From: Arcuatula senhousia
Lineage: Eukaryota; Mollusca; Bivalvia; Mytilida; Mytilidae
Length of the DNA: 64,000 bases
Assembly: GCA_963971305.1 (NCBI GenBank)
Contig: OZ020305.1
Location: 12,123,001 to 12,187,000, forward strand
Direction of reading: 5' to 3'
A program made the position numbers and the translations under genes. Positions 31,994 to 42,520 of the stretch are shown here, one piece after another (within the stretch, counting starts at the first letter, position 1; each line of letters opens with the position of its first letter). Under the pieces are notes generated by a model. The model ran no database searches. It was not told the origin of the DNA and saw nothing but the letters and a program-made list of their open reading frames with translations.

Positions 31994-33158
31994 AGCTCAC
32001 CTTGCCGAAGGCAATGTGAGCTTTTGTCATCACTTGGCGTCCGTCGTCCGTCGTCCGTCGTCCGTCGTCTGTCGTCCGTCGTTCAACTTTTCAAAAATCT
32101 TCTTCTCTAAAACCGCTTGGCCAAATGTAATGAAACTTGGTAGGGTTGTTCTGTGGTATGTCCTCTACAAAACTATCGTTCGAAATTTTGATTGGACAAA
32201 AAACATGGCCGCCATGGCTAAAAATAGAACATAGGGGTAAATTGCAGTTTTTTGCAAATTACTCAAAAACCGTAACAGATATCAAAATTCTGGCAAGGGT
32301 AAAAGTGATCAGCACCTCAAGATCTACCTGCCCAGAAATTTTCAAGAAGATCCAACAACCAATGTAGGAGTTATTGCCCTTTTTCTGGATTTTTTTTTCA
32401 AAAAAATTACTTATTTAGCCCTATATCTTGAAAACTATACAAGATATTTCAAAAATTTAAATTGCATATGACTAAGCACATCAAGATCTACAAAAGTTGT
32501 AACAGAGTCAAAGTTGTAGGATCTTTCCTTTAGGAGTTATACCCCTTGGATTGTAAAAATTGACCATTTTCACAGTTTTTTGTTCAACTTTTCAAAAATC
32601 TTCTCCTCTGAAACTGCTCAGTCAAATGAAATGAAACTTGGTAGGGTTGTTCAGTAGTATGTGGTCTACAAAATTATCGTTCGAAATTTCGATTCGACAA
32701 AAAACATGGCCGCCATGGCTAAAAATAGAACATAGGGGTAAGTTGCAGTGTTTTGCAAATTACTCAAAAATGGTAACAGATATTAAAATTCTATTTGGAT
32801 AATAATGATCAGCACATAAAGATCTACCTGCCCTGAAGTTTTGAAGAAGATCTTACAATGGTTGTAGGAGTTATTGCCCTTTTTCTTGTTTTTTTTTCAA
32901 ATTTTGCTCTTTTAAGACTTATATCTTGAAAACAATACAAGATATTTGAAAAATTTAAATTGCATATGGTTAAGCACATAAAGATCTAAAAATTATGTAA
33001 TGGGGTCAAAGTTGTAAGACCTTTCTTGATAGGAGTTGTTTCCCTTAGAACATTAAAATCGATAATTCCACAGAGTAGCAGTCCTTTGTTAAAATATCCA
33101 GCATATAAGTATCATCGAATACAAGGTGAGCGATTCAGGCTCCTGGGAGCCTCTAGTC
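31994..33158 (+). mobile_element. Helitron-like nonautonomous element, copy 2
   Basis: The 5' hairpin is perfect (AGCTCAC-x-TTGCC-GAA-GGCAA-x-GTGAGCT, 31994-32022). It is followed by GTCCGTCGTCCGTCGTCCG and a core duplicated with a 497-bp period (TTTTCAAAAATCTTCTTCTC at about 32089 and TTTTCAAAAATCTTCTCCTC at 32586). The 3' end is the hairpin AGGCTCCTGGGAGCCT then CTAGT. It inserted into the older repeat whose halves flank it (31780-31990 and 33161-33300). Confidence 0.75.
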
Positions 33159-33300
33159 TCTATCTTCAACACTTTTCATTCTACGGGGCAAAAACATGAA
33201 AAAAACGCTATTTTTTACCTTTAGATACCCATAACCCATAGGGGGTCATCTGACAACATCGACCCAATGGAAACTTTTGTAGAGCTTATGATTTTAAAGA
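33159..33300 (+). repeat. Right half of the older repeat interrupted by copy 2
   Basis: CAAAAACATGAAAAAAACGC-TATTTTTTACCTTTA is parallel to AAAAACATGAAAAACACTAT at 31858-31885. It suggests that the Helitron-like element split an existing repeat. Confidence 0.5.
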
Positions 33301-33982
33301 GCCTTACATCCTTCGGATTTCTTTTTATCTGTTATAGTTGCTGAGTTATAAAAGCCATTTTAAGTGATTTTACCTTCTGGTCTACTTTAAGTAACAGCGG
33401 CCACGTTTTTCATCAAATCTGTTTAAAATGAGAATCTTTTGTTGCCAACATGTCATGTTTCTTTCATAAAAAGTTTCTGTTTAAATGGATCTGCAGTTTC
33501 AGAGGAACTGAGGATTTTTTAAATTGACGTACAGTGTTGGCATTTATAAGCTTTATTGACCCTTAGCAAGATGAGCTTTTAAGGACCACTACAAGTACTT
33601 GACTTGTTGCTTGAAAAAAAAAAACAAGTCGTGCGTAAAGTCTTAAATAAAGATTTATCAAGCGGTTTAAGACGAGCAGTTCGAGCTGAAAGAAAGGGGT
33701 CTATTTGTATACTAAATATACCCCCCCCTGCAGAAAAAAGAACTGAAAATATAAGAAACTGCAATTTAAAAAAAAACAATATCACTTAGAACAAGGGTAC
33801 AAATGAATAGACCGGGGAAATGGGGGAAGGGTAACCTCACAAGGCTTAAAAAAATAGACTCGGAAAGTAGTTGCACAACTTAATGCCACAAAGTCATGAA
33901 TAAAGTTACCAAACGCTAGGTTACATCGAATGAATTTCTATGTATATACTAGATCGACTTCTGATAAGTTAGAGAGATAGAA
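33301..33982. other. No recognisable feature
   Basis: AT-rich; the two overlapping open frames near 33580-33790 are low-complexity and unsupported. Confidence 0.45.
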
Positions 33983-34080
33983 GAAAATGAGATGTGGAAT
34001 AAGTGTACGCGACACAACCTACATTATAAACGTATATTTTAAATATCCACAATGGAAAACAGCCAGCAGCCTTCAATGTG
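33983..34080 (+). repeat. Dispersed repeat, also at 19785-19890
   Basis: GAGATGTGGAATAAGTGTAC ... CACAATGGAAAACAGCCAGC ... AGCCTTCAATGTGAC, parallel to the copy upstream of the TRIM-like gene. Degenerate and noncoding. Confidence 0.65.
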
Positions 34081-34586
34081 ACCAGCGGTCGCTGCTCGCT
34101 GTTTTGTTGTGTGTATTTTTTTTACCCAAAAAGAAAACGTTTAATTTTGGCGCTACCAATTCTTACATTTTTTTCTTACCTTCACGCTACCCGTTCACTT
34201 TTGATTTCAAGATATTGAGACAATATCATAAATTATAACTAAACAACTGACATGACTGATATTTGCTCTATACATGCATTTGATTTTTAATGTTCAATAT
34301 AAAGAGGTTACAAAAAATACAAATCGACATTCGTTCAATGTGTGTTTTTCTTTAAAAACGATCGAAAAAAGATGGTCTTGTCTTTTTGAGATGTTCGAGC
34401 TACTATTTTTGTTAAAAAATCCATGCTTTAACGCGAACAAACAAATAAAACGCATTAAATGCAGATACTTGTCACTACATAAAGCTTATATTTGCACTAT
34501 ATTGATAGCAATTGTGGAACGTTATTGTGTATTTAACTAGATAAGAAGTACTTTTATTAACGAGTCCGTGGGATTTGAACTTGTCG
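34081..34586. other. No recognisable feature
   Basis: AT-rich sequence without clear coding homology or element ends. Confidence 0.45.
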
Positions 34587-34873
34587 CTACCTTTTCCTTG
34601 TCAGAAGAACGGCGCTTCCGAAAACTGTACAATTTCCGTTCCCATCCTGTGCACATGCTTTTATCAAGTACGCTGGACAAATGCTATATATTAAAAAGAT
34701 AAGTTTGAAATAAGTTTGTCGTGCGTTGCAAGAAGTTAATCTGCCGCTTTGTGTTTGTTCACCGAGATATTTTTTGAAACTTTTTACAGCGACTGCCAAC
34801 GCGTTCCAACGTTTTAGAAAATTATTCGATCGTTCGGCACACGTTGGCTAAAACTTTATAGTGTGACAGGGCC
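34560..34873 (-). mobile_element. Right terminal inverted repeat with tRNA-like words
   Basis: The reverse complement begins GGCCCTGTCACACTATAAAG then TTTTAGCCAACGTGTGCCGA, matching the left end at 28885. Further inside, GGATGGGAACGGAAATTGTA is shared inverted with 30118-30140, and AAGTTCAAATCCCA at 34570-34583 is a box B-like word. The 8 bases outside each end do not match (ATCTTAAA against ATAGCATA), so no target duplication supports a single 6-kb insertion. Confidence 0.55.
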
Positions 34874-35079
34874 ATAGCATACAACATACTCATATAAACA
34901 ACAAGCAGAAATGCAAATAAAAACAAGTTTAAACACAAGTGCTTCAAATTTGTTAGATGCAGTTTCTGTTTGTTGCTGTACATCGTCACGATGACAGAAA
35001 AAATATGATAAAGGAAAACGAAATAGAAAAACTCTATAATGTAATAAAAATAGGTAATTCTTGTTTTTTTTTAAATCAT
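34874..35079. other. No recognisable feature
   Basis: Short unassigned AT-rich gap between two repeats. Confidence 0.4.
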
Positions 35080-35250
35080 GTTTCAGAAGCGTCAAGTTGG
35101 TTCCTTATTCCCGGTTCCCGATTCCCGATTCGAATGTGATTCGGGAACAGATCCTTATTCAATATTCAATTCCTTATTCATATATATTTAAATGAATAAG
35201 AAATGACATTGTGAATAAGGATCTGTTCCCGATTCGACATTCTGAAATTG
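35080..35250. repeat. Foldback repeat rich in GATTCGGGAACAGATCC; copy at 57762-57866
   Basis: AGAAGCGTCAAGTTGGTTCC then TTATTCCCGGTTCCCGATTC is repeated inverted at 57762-57866. Within this copy GATTCGGGAACAGATCCTTA (35138 on) is mirrored by TAAGGATCTGTTCCCGATTC (to about 35236), making a hairpin. Confidence 0.8.
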
Positions 35251-35307
35251 TGAAGCAAACAAGGGTCCAATCGAATTTGTAAGTAAAACGTGTGTTTTGG
35301 TAGGTGA

Positions 35308-35702
35308 AGTGAAATGGGTGTTGCTAAAAGGCGGAACGGAAAACGGAACGGAAAACGGAAATACGGAAAACGGAAAAATATAATATAGACATGTAGTTGT
35401 TGGTGGTATTTTACAACTGACAGCTTTAAGGTTATGGAAGATAAAGGACACAACATATGTTTTATGAACAAAGGGAAACGGAGAGGATACTGGCAGACAT
35501 ATATTTATATAAATACATTATCAAGTTGCATAACTACACAACCAGTTTGTTACCGACACACAAACAAAATAAAAATATCAATGTGCTCGACAAAAGTTTA
35601 TTTTTTTAAAGTTTTCTCTTGTTAATTGTTTTCTCTGTTTTTTTTTCCGTTTTTTGTTTCGTTTTCCGTTCCGCCTTTTCGCAACACCCAAGTGAAATGC
35701 GG
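35308..35702. mobile_element. Element with inverted GGCGGAACGGAAAACGG ends
   Basis: GTGAAATGGGTGTTGCTAAA-AGGCGGAACGGAAAACGG at 35308-35350 is mirrored at 35639-35702 (CGTTTTCCGTTCCGCC then TTTTCGCAACACCCAAGTGA). GGAAAACGGAAC units have expanded in the left arm. The arms enclose about 270 bp without coding function. Confidence 0.65.
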
Positions 35703-36235
35703 CAGATTATGGCCACAGGTCAGTTGATTTTAGTGTATGTGTATATCGTTATTATTATTTATTTTACTGTATTAAAAAAGTTATTGAAAGAAAACCTACG
35801 ACGCGATAGGGCAAATCACATTTCTAAGGTCGATATCTTCACTTTCAGTAATCTTTGAGAAGGTTTTTTTTTCCAAAGTTTTCGTTATTGATACAATATT
35901 GTTCTCTAAATTATGAGTACCACCAGTATAAGATTTCAAAGTCTTTTTGGGAATAAGCATTTCTTTGAGTGAGTGAGTCCAAGCCATGCAAGTGTACGTC
36001 CAGTTTTCGTCGGTTCATAATTAGACGAACTGCATTAAAATATCAATTCTGGTCAAATATGGCAATTAAACAGTACAATAATGCTTGAAGAATTATACTA
36101 ATAATATGGTTTATTTGTAATGTCACATTAGGGAACAATTGCAAATATGTTATGTTCATTCCAACCCCTTTCCACATGAAGATTTGAAAAAGTATGAAAA
36201 AAATACCTGGCCAGTTTTGATTTTTCATAACTTAA
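35703..36235. other. No recognisable feature
   Basis: AT-rich noncoding sequence. Confidence 0.5.
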
Positions 36236-36290
36236 AGAAGCATAGGTACCAATGGGGCATCCGAAAAGTCCGAAAGGCACAGACAAAATC
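36236..36290 (-). repeat. Short dispersed repeat, also at 2337-2399 (+)
   Basis: The reverse complement holds CCTTTCGGACTTTTCGGATG and CCCCATTGGTACCTATGC, closely matching 2337-2399. Confidence 0.6.
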
Positions 36291-36514
36291 AGTAAACATT
36301 TACGAGAACAGGGCGAAAAAACGCAAAAATACCAAAAAAAACAACTGAAAAGCAATCAACAAAGCAGACTCCAGTCGTAACGAGAGTTGGCTCAGGTGCC
36401 CCGGAAAAGTAAGCAGTTCGTGCTTACTATAGCACATCCGCCGTTTTTCCTACTGTCAATTCAGTGTGTCAAATCTAGTAAATAAAAGGAACACAAAACA
36501 AAAACCTATGACAG

Positions 36515-37200
36515 ACTAACATTTGCACTCACTTGAGAGATTTAAATCCCTTATTCAATTGTCTATGGTGTCTTCCGTAAAATTTCTTGAGTGAAAACAG
36601 CAACCGATGAGCAACATAGCCCTGTGTAAGCATTTTTTTTTGTGTCAGACGTGAAGCTCTTCCAAGGAAATCGATGTAATGGAATGGCGAATCATTTGTG
36701 ATACGTAAAATCCATAAGCTGGAGCGGACGGAATGTTGCTACACAAGAAGGGAGAGTTAACAATTGGAAAGTTAAAGTCATCACATTTGTCATAGAGCTT
36801 TGTTGAAAATTTTCCTTGAGAGTCTATTTTGAGATGTAGATATAAATATGAAGCAGACTTCCTTGAATCCGTTGTGTTCTTTATCTCAAGTTTACGAGGA
36901 TATATAAGATGGAGAAAGTCACCAAATCGAGAATTGTTCAGTGAAAGAACATCAATATATCGTAATGTGAGGTTAAAAGAGAGCGCTAGTCTACGATATT
37001 TTTTGTCTAGAAGTGCTTGTTAAACGTATGCTTCATGTGAATGAAGAAACAAATAAGCAAGCAAAGGTGCACAATTAATGACCATCAAAATCCCTATTGC
37101 GTGCTGAAAAGCATGTCCACCAAACTGAACAAATAATGTTGTCTCTAAGAAATTTTATCATGTCGATTATTTGGTCTTCTTTAAATGTGTTCTTATTCTA
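36515..37200 (-). pseudogene. Penelope-like RT, minus strand, one catalytic Asp deleted
   Basis: On the minus strand: VQFGGHAFQHAIGILMVINC then APLLAYLFLHSHEAYV and a stop, then RRLALSFNLTLRYIDVLSLN at about 36940-36990, then YPRKLEIKNTTDSRKSASYL and DKCDDFNFPIVNSPFLCSNI. The catalytic box reads R-Y-I-D-V instead of R-Y-I-D-D-V: the codon of one of the two metal-binding aspartates is missing (junction at 36950/36951). IPMGTN has also become ILMVIN. With the internal stop this copy is inactive. It is about 80% similar by eye to the fragment at 22745. Confidence 0.8.
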
Positions 37201-38201
37201 AGACTTATTGATTACAAAGTAAGTCTTAGTTTTATCGACTTCCAGATATTTGTACCTGTGCTTTCCATTTCTATTTTAAAAAGCTGCGTTTTATCAGCTG
37301 CATGTGCCAATCATTAATTGAGTTGTTCATGTGGAATAAAAATGCCAGCTACTGTCATCCTTTCGTTGGCTTAACCTAAGTTTCATGTATGTACCAAGTA
37401 GTTATATAAATGACAAGAGAGCATCAGTCTCTTAGTTATTGCAACCTCCCCCAAACCACTTATATCAGTTTTATAACTCATGCGGTGGCAAACGCATTGT
37501 TTTGTACCTATATTCAGTATAAATAAATCGGAGCTCTATAAAAGGTTTTCTCTCTGTTTTTTTCCTGACAGCCCGTCAATAAACATTATTTTACACGATT
37601 ATTTACATGTAGTTTCCTTTTGGATTTGAATTTAACAAACGTGGATATTTAAACCACAAAATATAAATGAAAAGTGCATGTATCTGCATGAAATGCTTGT
37701 AATAAGCAAAAATGAACCAATGTGGCATTCAAATGTCAAAAGCCGGAAAGGGTAAAGCAAGACCCGTAAACACAAAGGGAACAGCACGAAGAAACACAAA
37801 ACATAAAAACGAAAAAAAACCAGCGTGTTTAAGGCAGTATAGGACTGTATTCGGCCATAAACCTGTTCCCGTCAACCAAATGTGAAATTGGAACCCTCAA
37901 TCAAATCAATTTCTTTATTGTAGACAAAATCCCTTTATAATGTATGTGAAAGTTATATAGATATTTTTGTTACATAAATATGGGCCGAAATATCTTCGGG
38001 ACGAAAGGGGCGAAATCCTGGGACGAAAGTTTCGACGCAAAAGTTTTGGGGCAATTGCAAGTCGGGGTCATAGCTTCAAAAATGTTATCTAAAGAACAAC
38101 TGCCAAATTATATTCTAACGGAATATTGCCGTGCCAACAGTATGTTTGGTGTACAAATAATATTATTACATGTAGCATAAATTGTCACTAAACTCAAGGT
38201 A
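37201..38201. other. No recognisable feature
   Basis: About 1 kb. The open frame at 37980-38180 has no known domain. Nothing else supported. Confidence 0.45.
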
Positions 38202-38275
38202 GCGAACAATAAGCCGCGGCGAACAATAACTTTAATCAAACTAGCGAACAATAATCAAGCGAACATTAAGAAAAC
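38202..38275 (+). repeat. Four spaced copies of GCGAACAATAA
   Basis: GCGAACAATAA occurs three times exactly and once as GCGAACATTAA in 75 bp, separated by 6-19 bases. The irregular spacing is unlike ordinary microsatellite slippage. Confidence 0.7.
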
Positions 38276-38899
38276 GCACGAAACTGGTGATACCTTCAAA
38301 CCAAAAATGACAAAGATCTACGATTTCCACTCATTTTTTTATATTTTTTTCCAAACTGAAAGGTTTCCATTCTTTTAATAAAATATAAAAAGATTTAAGT
38401 CTTATGCAGTAAATGATAACTTTCGTCCATAACACCACATTTTTACAATTTTTTGCCTATTATATTTGTTTTGTACGATTGTACTGACTTTTGCTGAAAG
38501 GTTTTCTAGATATTGATTCGGGAAAGGGGGCACTTCCTTTGAAGTAAAATAAAAGAAAGTAAAAGGACGCGACGCTGAAATAGGTACATTTTTTTTTCAA
38601 ATTGATAATTTAAATGATAAGGTTGGGAAAACAAACATAATTATAAATATGATAAGGCCAATAATATTAACTTGTTAATTATATGACAAGCACAGGCAAT
38701 TTTTCCCAGTTTAAAACAAATCCAATTGTCTTTGTTTATTATTATCAATTTCTCTAATTTTCATCCGATTTATCAACCTCTCAACCAGTTGTGAAAAAAT
38801 AGTTCTCACCTCCAGAGAGAAATTTGTTCTCAGCGTAATTGCACGTGCAATTGATGAGCGACCTTTTGCAATTTTTACCTGTAAACATTAGAGAAAAAC
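38276..38899. other. No recognisable feature
   Basis: AT-rich noncoding sequence. Confidence 0.5.
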
Positions 38900-39055
38900 C
38901 TTCTACAACTTAATTCTCGATGATTATGGAATTTCTAACATCTCGGGAAATAAATTTGACATTTTAATCGCTCGGCAAGCCTCGCCATTAAAATAATTAA
39001 ATTTATTTCTCTCGATATTAGAAATTTCATAATCAACTCGATCGCGTTGTAGAAG
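38900..39055. repeat. 156-bp foldback palindrome with CG-rich centre
   Basis: CTTCTACAACTTAATTCTCG at the left is mirrored by GATCGCGTTGTAGAAG at the right. Arms of about 70 bp share GATTATGGAATTTCTAACAT and AAATAAATTT. The centre is TCGCTCGGCAAGCCTCGCC. Confidence 0.85.
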
Positions 39056-39299
39056 CTATATATTGCAAATCGATTTTAGAACTTAAAAAAACGGCATGCA
39101 ATATCTCATCAAAGTCAGAACTTGTAGATTGCCTTTTGAAAGTTTCATTAAAATTCAAGTAATGATTAATGATGTTTTTTTGCACACTAAACTCTGAAAA
39201 AATTAACCCTTTCTTAAAATAAGCATATACTGTAAACAAAAATCTACACAATCATGACAATGGAGGACCGTTCTCGTGGTGCACCCTTGCTTCTAAATT
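39056..39299. other. No recognisable feature
   Basis: Short AT-rich gap before the LINE relic. Confidence 0.4.
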
Positions 39300-39760
39300 T
39301 TTTGAAGAATGTGAATTAGATATCACAGAATTTGAGAATTTGGACAAACCCTTTATGAAAATAAAAAATAACTAAAACAGTAATTCAAAAACAAAATAGA
39401 AGATGACTACAAAAATATAACTATACAGGAATTTCCCAGCTTGACCGATGATTCTAAATTATTTTTATACAAACAATTAAAGACTGAATTTGGTTTAGAA
39501 AATATTCATTATAAGAAACAAGTTTAAAAGACAGACAATTGATAACACAATTAAGAGTCAGCGACCACAAATTAAAAATAAAATTAGGAAGATACAGAAA
39601 TATTAAAAGAGAAAATAGACTATGCTCTGTATGTGAAGTTGTTGAGAGATGAATATCATTTTCTTCTGTATTGTAACATTATCAAATAATTAAGACAAAC
39701 TATGTTTAATAAATTAAATATAAATCAAAACATCGACTTAAATAATAAAATTATATCTTC
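39300..39760 (+). pseudogene. LINE ORF2 C-terminal relic with zinc-binding motif
   Basis: The frame reads PSLTDDSKLFLYKQLKTEFG and, after stops, TQLRVSDHKLKIKLGRYRNI then ENRLCSVCEVVE. After a one-base insertion at 39647 it continues DEYHFLLYCN. The cysteines and histidine C-x2-C ... H-x4-C (codons at 39623, 39632, 39657 and 39672) form the zinc-binding motif found after the RT of many LINEs, with the usual R-L-R-x-S-x-H-K-L and G-R-Y words before it. RT and endonuclease are absent. The copy is 5'-truncated and frameshifted. Confidence 0.7.
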
Positions 39761-39764
39761 TTTA

Positions 39765-40093
39765 TTTGCAAAATACACCCATATGGGTCAAAGCAAAAAC
39801 AAAAACATGTAAAATACAAAACATATACAGAAAACAACAGAGTATACAGAATATTAACATAATTATTGAGTTATAGTTTTCACAGTATGTAAACCTGTGC
39901 GCCTGAAATATCTTAATCACGTTAAATGTGTATGCTTCTGAACGTTTTAAGAAGTAAACATCTAGTCTGATTGATCTATCTGGTAAAGTTTTTACATCTC
40001 CCTTTAAAATTACATTACCTATATGCTTCAAAATACTAATAAAGGTACAAATGGGGTTCAAGTACAATGAAAGAACCTTAGTGAGCACGCTCA
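39765..40093 (-). repeat. Inverted copy of 42260-42520 (retroelement 3' end)
   Basis: The reverse complement ends TTCTGTATACTCTGTTGTTT then TCTGTATATGTTTTGTAT, TTTGCTTTGACCC and TTTTGCAAATAAAG, the same as 42427-42520 on the plus strand. AATAAA near the end suggests a LINE or SINE 3' tail. The 113-residue minus-strand frame here is T-rich tail sequence, not a protein. Confidence 0.65.
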
Positions 40094-40834
40094 CATACCC
40101 CACGCGTTCGGCTATTGGACTATCAATGTTATCCTTGAGGAAAAGTATTGAGCTACAGGAATCAATAATATTGAATGATTGTAAAAGTGAATGTGCAAGT
40201 ATTTGAATACATGTATCACAACAAAGTTATGTCAAATTTCTAAGTCCTAAGGGCCATAACGCCCACAAAAATTTGGGGATAAAAAATTCCTGGTGATATG
40301 CACAACTACATATGGTGTACTTCTTGCATACCAAGTTTCGTTAAATTCTGTTCAGTAGTTTATTAGGAGTTGCGATTACAAACTGTAATCATGATTTTCT
40401 GCAAATTTCTAAGTCCAAAGGGCCATAACTCCCACAAAAATTTGCTGATCAAAAATTCCTTGTCATATGCACAACTACATACATGTATGGTGTCCTTCTT
40501 GCATACCAAGTTTCATTAAATTCTGTTCAGTAGTTTAAGAGGAGTTGCGATTACAAACTGTAATCATGATTTTCTGCAAATTTCTAAGTCCAATGGGCCA
40601 TAACTCCCACAACAATTTGCTGATCAAAAATTCCTTGTAATATGCACAACTACATATGGTGTCCTTCTTGCATACCAAGTTTCGTTAAATTCTGTTCAGT
40701 AGTTTAGGAGGAGTTGCGATTACAAACTTTGATTACAGACTGACGGACGGACGGACGGACGGACGGACGGACGGACGGACCAGTCAAAAACATTACAAAA
40801 ATGTATACCCTTCGCAACTTCGTTGCGTGGGGTA
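40094..40834 (-). mobile_element. Tandem-core element with ATACCCCACGC ends and (GGAC)n
   Basis: Left end ATACCCCACGC and right end GCGTGGGGTAT are inverted copies; the right end is preceded by the perfect hairpin CGCAA-CTTCG-TTGCG. Inside are three direct units of about 160 bp (starting about 40235, 40398 and 40577: GCAAATTTCTAAGTCCAA-GGGCCATAAC), then (GGAC)n at 40741-40780. No coding. Same architecture as the other tandem-core elements in this window. Confidence 0.75.
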
Positions 40835-41770
40835 TAATAAGAGACCTTCAAACAAAAAAAAATGTTTAAACAAAGGGCAATATCAGTATCAAATGGTACC
40901 ATTGACAGTAGAAAAAACAGAATTTGGACCTTTGTATGGTTGCAACTGCATCTTTTACATCAATATCAATACTCAACACGTTTTTTGTTAGTAAAAACAT
41001 TTTCGAAATGCAGAAATGATTTATAGTTACTGTTCAATAGAAAAATGTCACTTTTGTGATTTTGTTGACTGTTTTCTTTTTGCAGTGGTACTGTAAGCCT
41101 TATTGATGTGGCAAAAAGCATAAGACTGTGTCCTTGTTGACGTTTGTTTGAATAGAAATTTTAGGTTTTTCTGAATTGAAGATCGAGTTTTATGACATTT
41201 ATTGTTTTTGTCAACTAATTGAATCACCTTTGTGATGATAAGGAAAAAAATGTCACAGGAAGTTCACAAACTCGAAAGATATATACGATACGATATATTA
41301 TCTCATTAACATTCATTCCCAGGTACTTTTTAGTTGTAAACAAATAATTACACTTTTTACCAATACTCTAGCTAGTAGATATATTATAGCTGGAAAGCAC
41401 ATTCTATGTTTGATCTCCAAAAAGAAGTTAAAGACTGTAAAACAATATAAACACCAAGCTCAAAGGTCGTCAATAGATTTTAATCAACCATAAATGTAAA
41501 CCCGCCCGAAACTGAGATAAGTTGACGAAGATGATCTTGCAGCAGACATGCTTGATTTATCCATATAAGGTTTTACTGGTTGTTAAAGATCAGGGGGATG
41601 ATAACCTATCCAAATTACTCTCTATTCTTCTTGCACGGATGCAGTCTTTTCCTTGAAAGATGGAGGCATGTATGAATGTTCGCTTGCTAAGAAACAACAC
41701 AGTATCACAATATTGCTCACCTACATGTACTGTTTAGATGTTTGTATTAATAAATGGCATAACTGCAGTA
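40835..41770. other. No recognisable feature
   Basis: AT-rich noncoding sequence of about 930 bp. Confidence 0.5.
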
Positions 41771-42110
41771 AGTAAGTGAGGGTGTTGTTGTTTTACGGCC
41801 TAGTAACACAATATAGGTTATATAAGGGCGATAAACATAAAGATGATGATGAAATAAGAATAAAATGATGATAAAAATCTAAAAGGTGAATTAAGAAACA
41901 AAAGGATCAGTAAATAAAAAAAAAACACGGTAAAAGGGGAGAGATGGGTAGGATGGGAAATTTAGCGTATGTGGCGCACTACTATGGGTTCACAAATGGA
42001 TTTTTAAACGTTGGCCCGCTATGGTCAGTGGTTAGGGTTTCCGTATAAACCTGACAACCCCCGCACAAGGCCATTTCGTCATCTTGGACATGGAAGTCCA
42101 AGAGTGCATA
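41771..42110 (+). repeat. Dispersed repeat, second copy of the 6035-6780 family
   Basis: AGTAAGTGAGGGTGTTGTTG-TTTTACGGCC, then a GATGATGAAAT stretch, GGTAGGATGGGAAA, GGCGCACTACTATGGGTTC and AACCTGACAACCCCCGCACA follow the order seen at 6035-6740. The AT-rich ladder of the first copy is absent here. Confidence 0.6.
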
Positions 42111-42259
42111 ACCCATGCCATTTGATACAACAATTAATTTTGCATTTCCACGATGTCAGTTCTATCTGGTTCGGCGGAGTTTTATTTATCAAGAAAAAAA
42201 CACGTGGTGTTCTTAGTCAATGTGACACTGAATGATAGTGAAACCTTCTTTCTATTCGT
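42111..42259. other. No recognisable feature
   Basis: Short unassigned gap. Confidence 0.4.
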
Positions 42260-42520
42260 GGACGGCAAGTAGATGTGTACATCGATCGGAGTGTTCAATA
42301 GTTACATTTTTAATGTGTATAACACCTTAATTGTACGTCAAAGTCTCGTAAACGTATTTCAGATTAAAACTAGGGTCCACATTGGTCAAAATGTTCTCAA
42401 AACTATAACTCCATATGTTAATGTTCTGTATACTCTGTTGTTTTCTGTATATGTTTTGTATCTTATTTGTTTTTGTTTTTGCTTTGACCCGTAGGTGTGT
42501 ATTTTGCAAATAAAGATTTT
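42260..42520 (+). repeat. Retroelement 3'-end-like repeat (inverted copy at 39765-40093)
   Basis: Ends in TTTGCTTTGACCCGTAGGTG then TTTTGCAAATAAAGATTTTT, with AATAAA about 10 bases before a T-rich boundary. It is shared inverted with 39765-40093. No RT remains. Confidence 0.6.

Noticed and set aside
28885..34873. A single intact 6-kb DNA transposon
   Set aside because: The ends match, but no transposase and no flanking duplication were found, and unrelated elements fill the interior.
39762..40103. 113-residue minus-strand protein with membrane-like C terminus
   Set aside because: The hydrophobic end is translation of a T-rich retroelement tail that also occurs, frame-broken, at 42260-42520.
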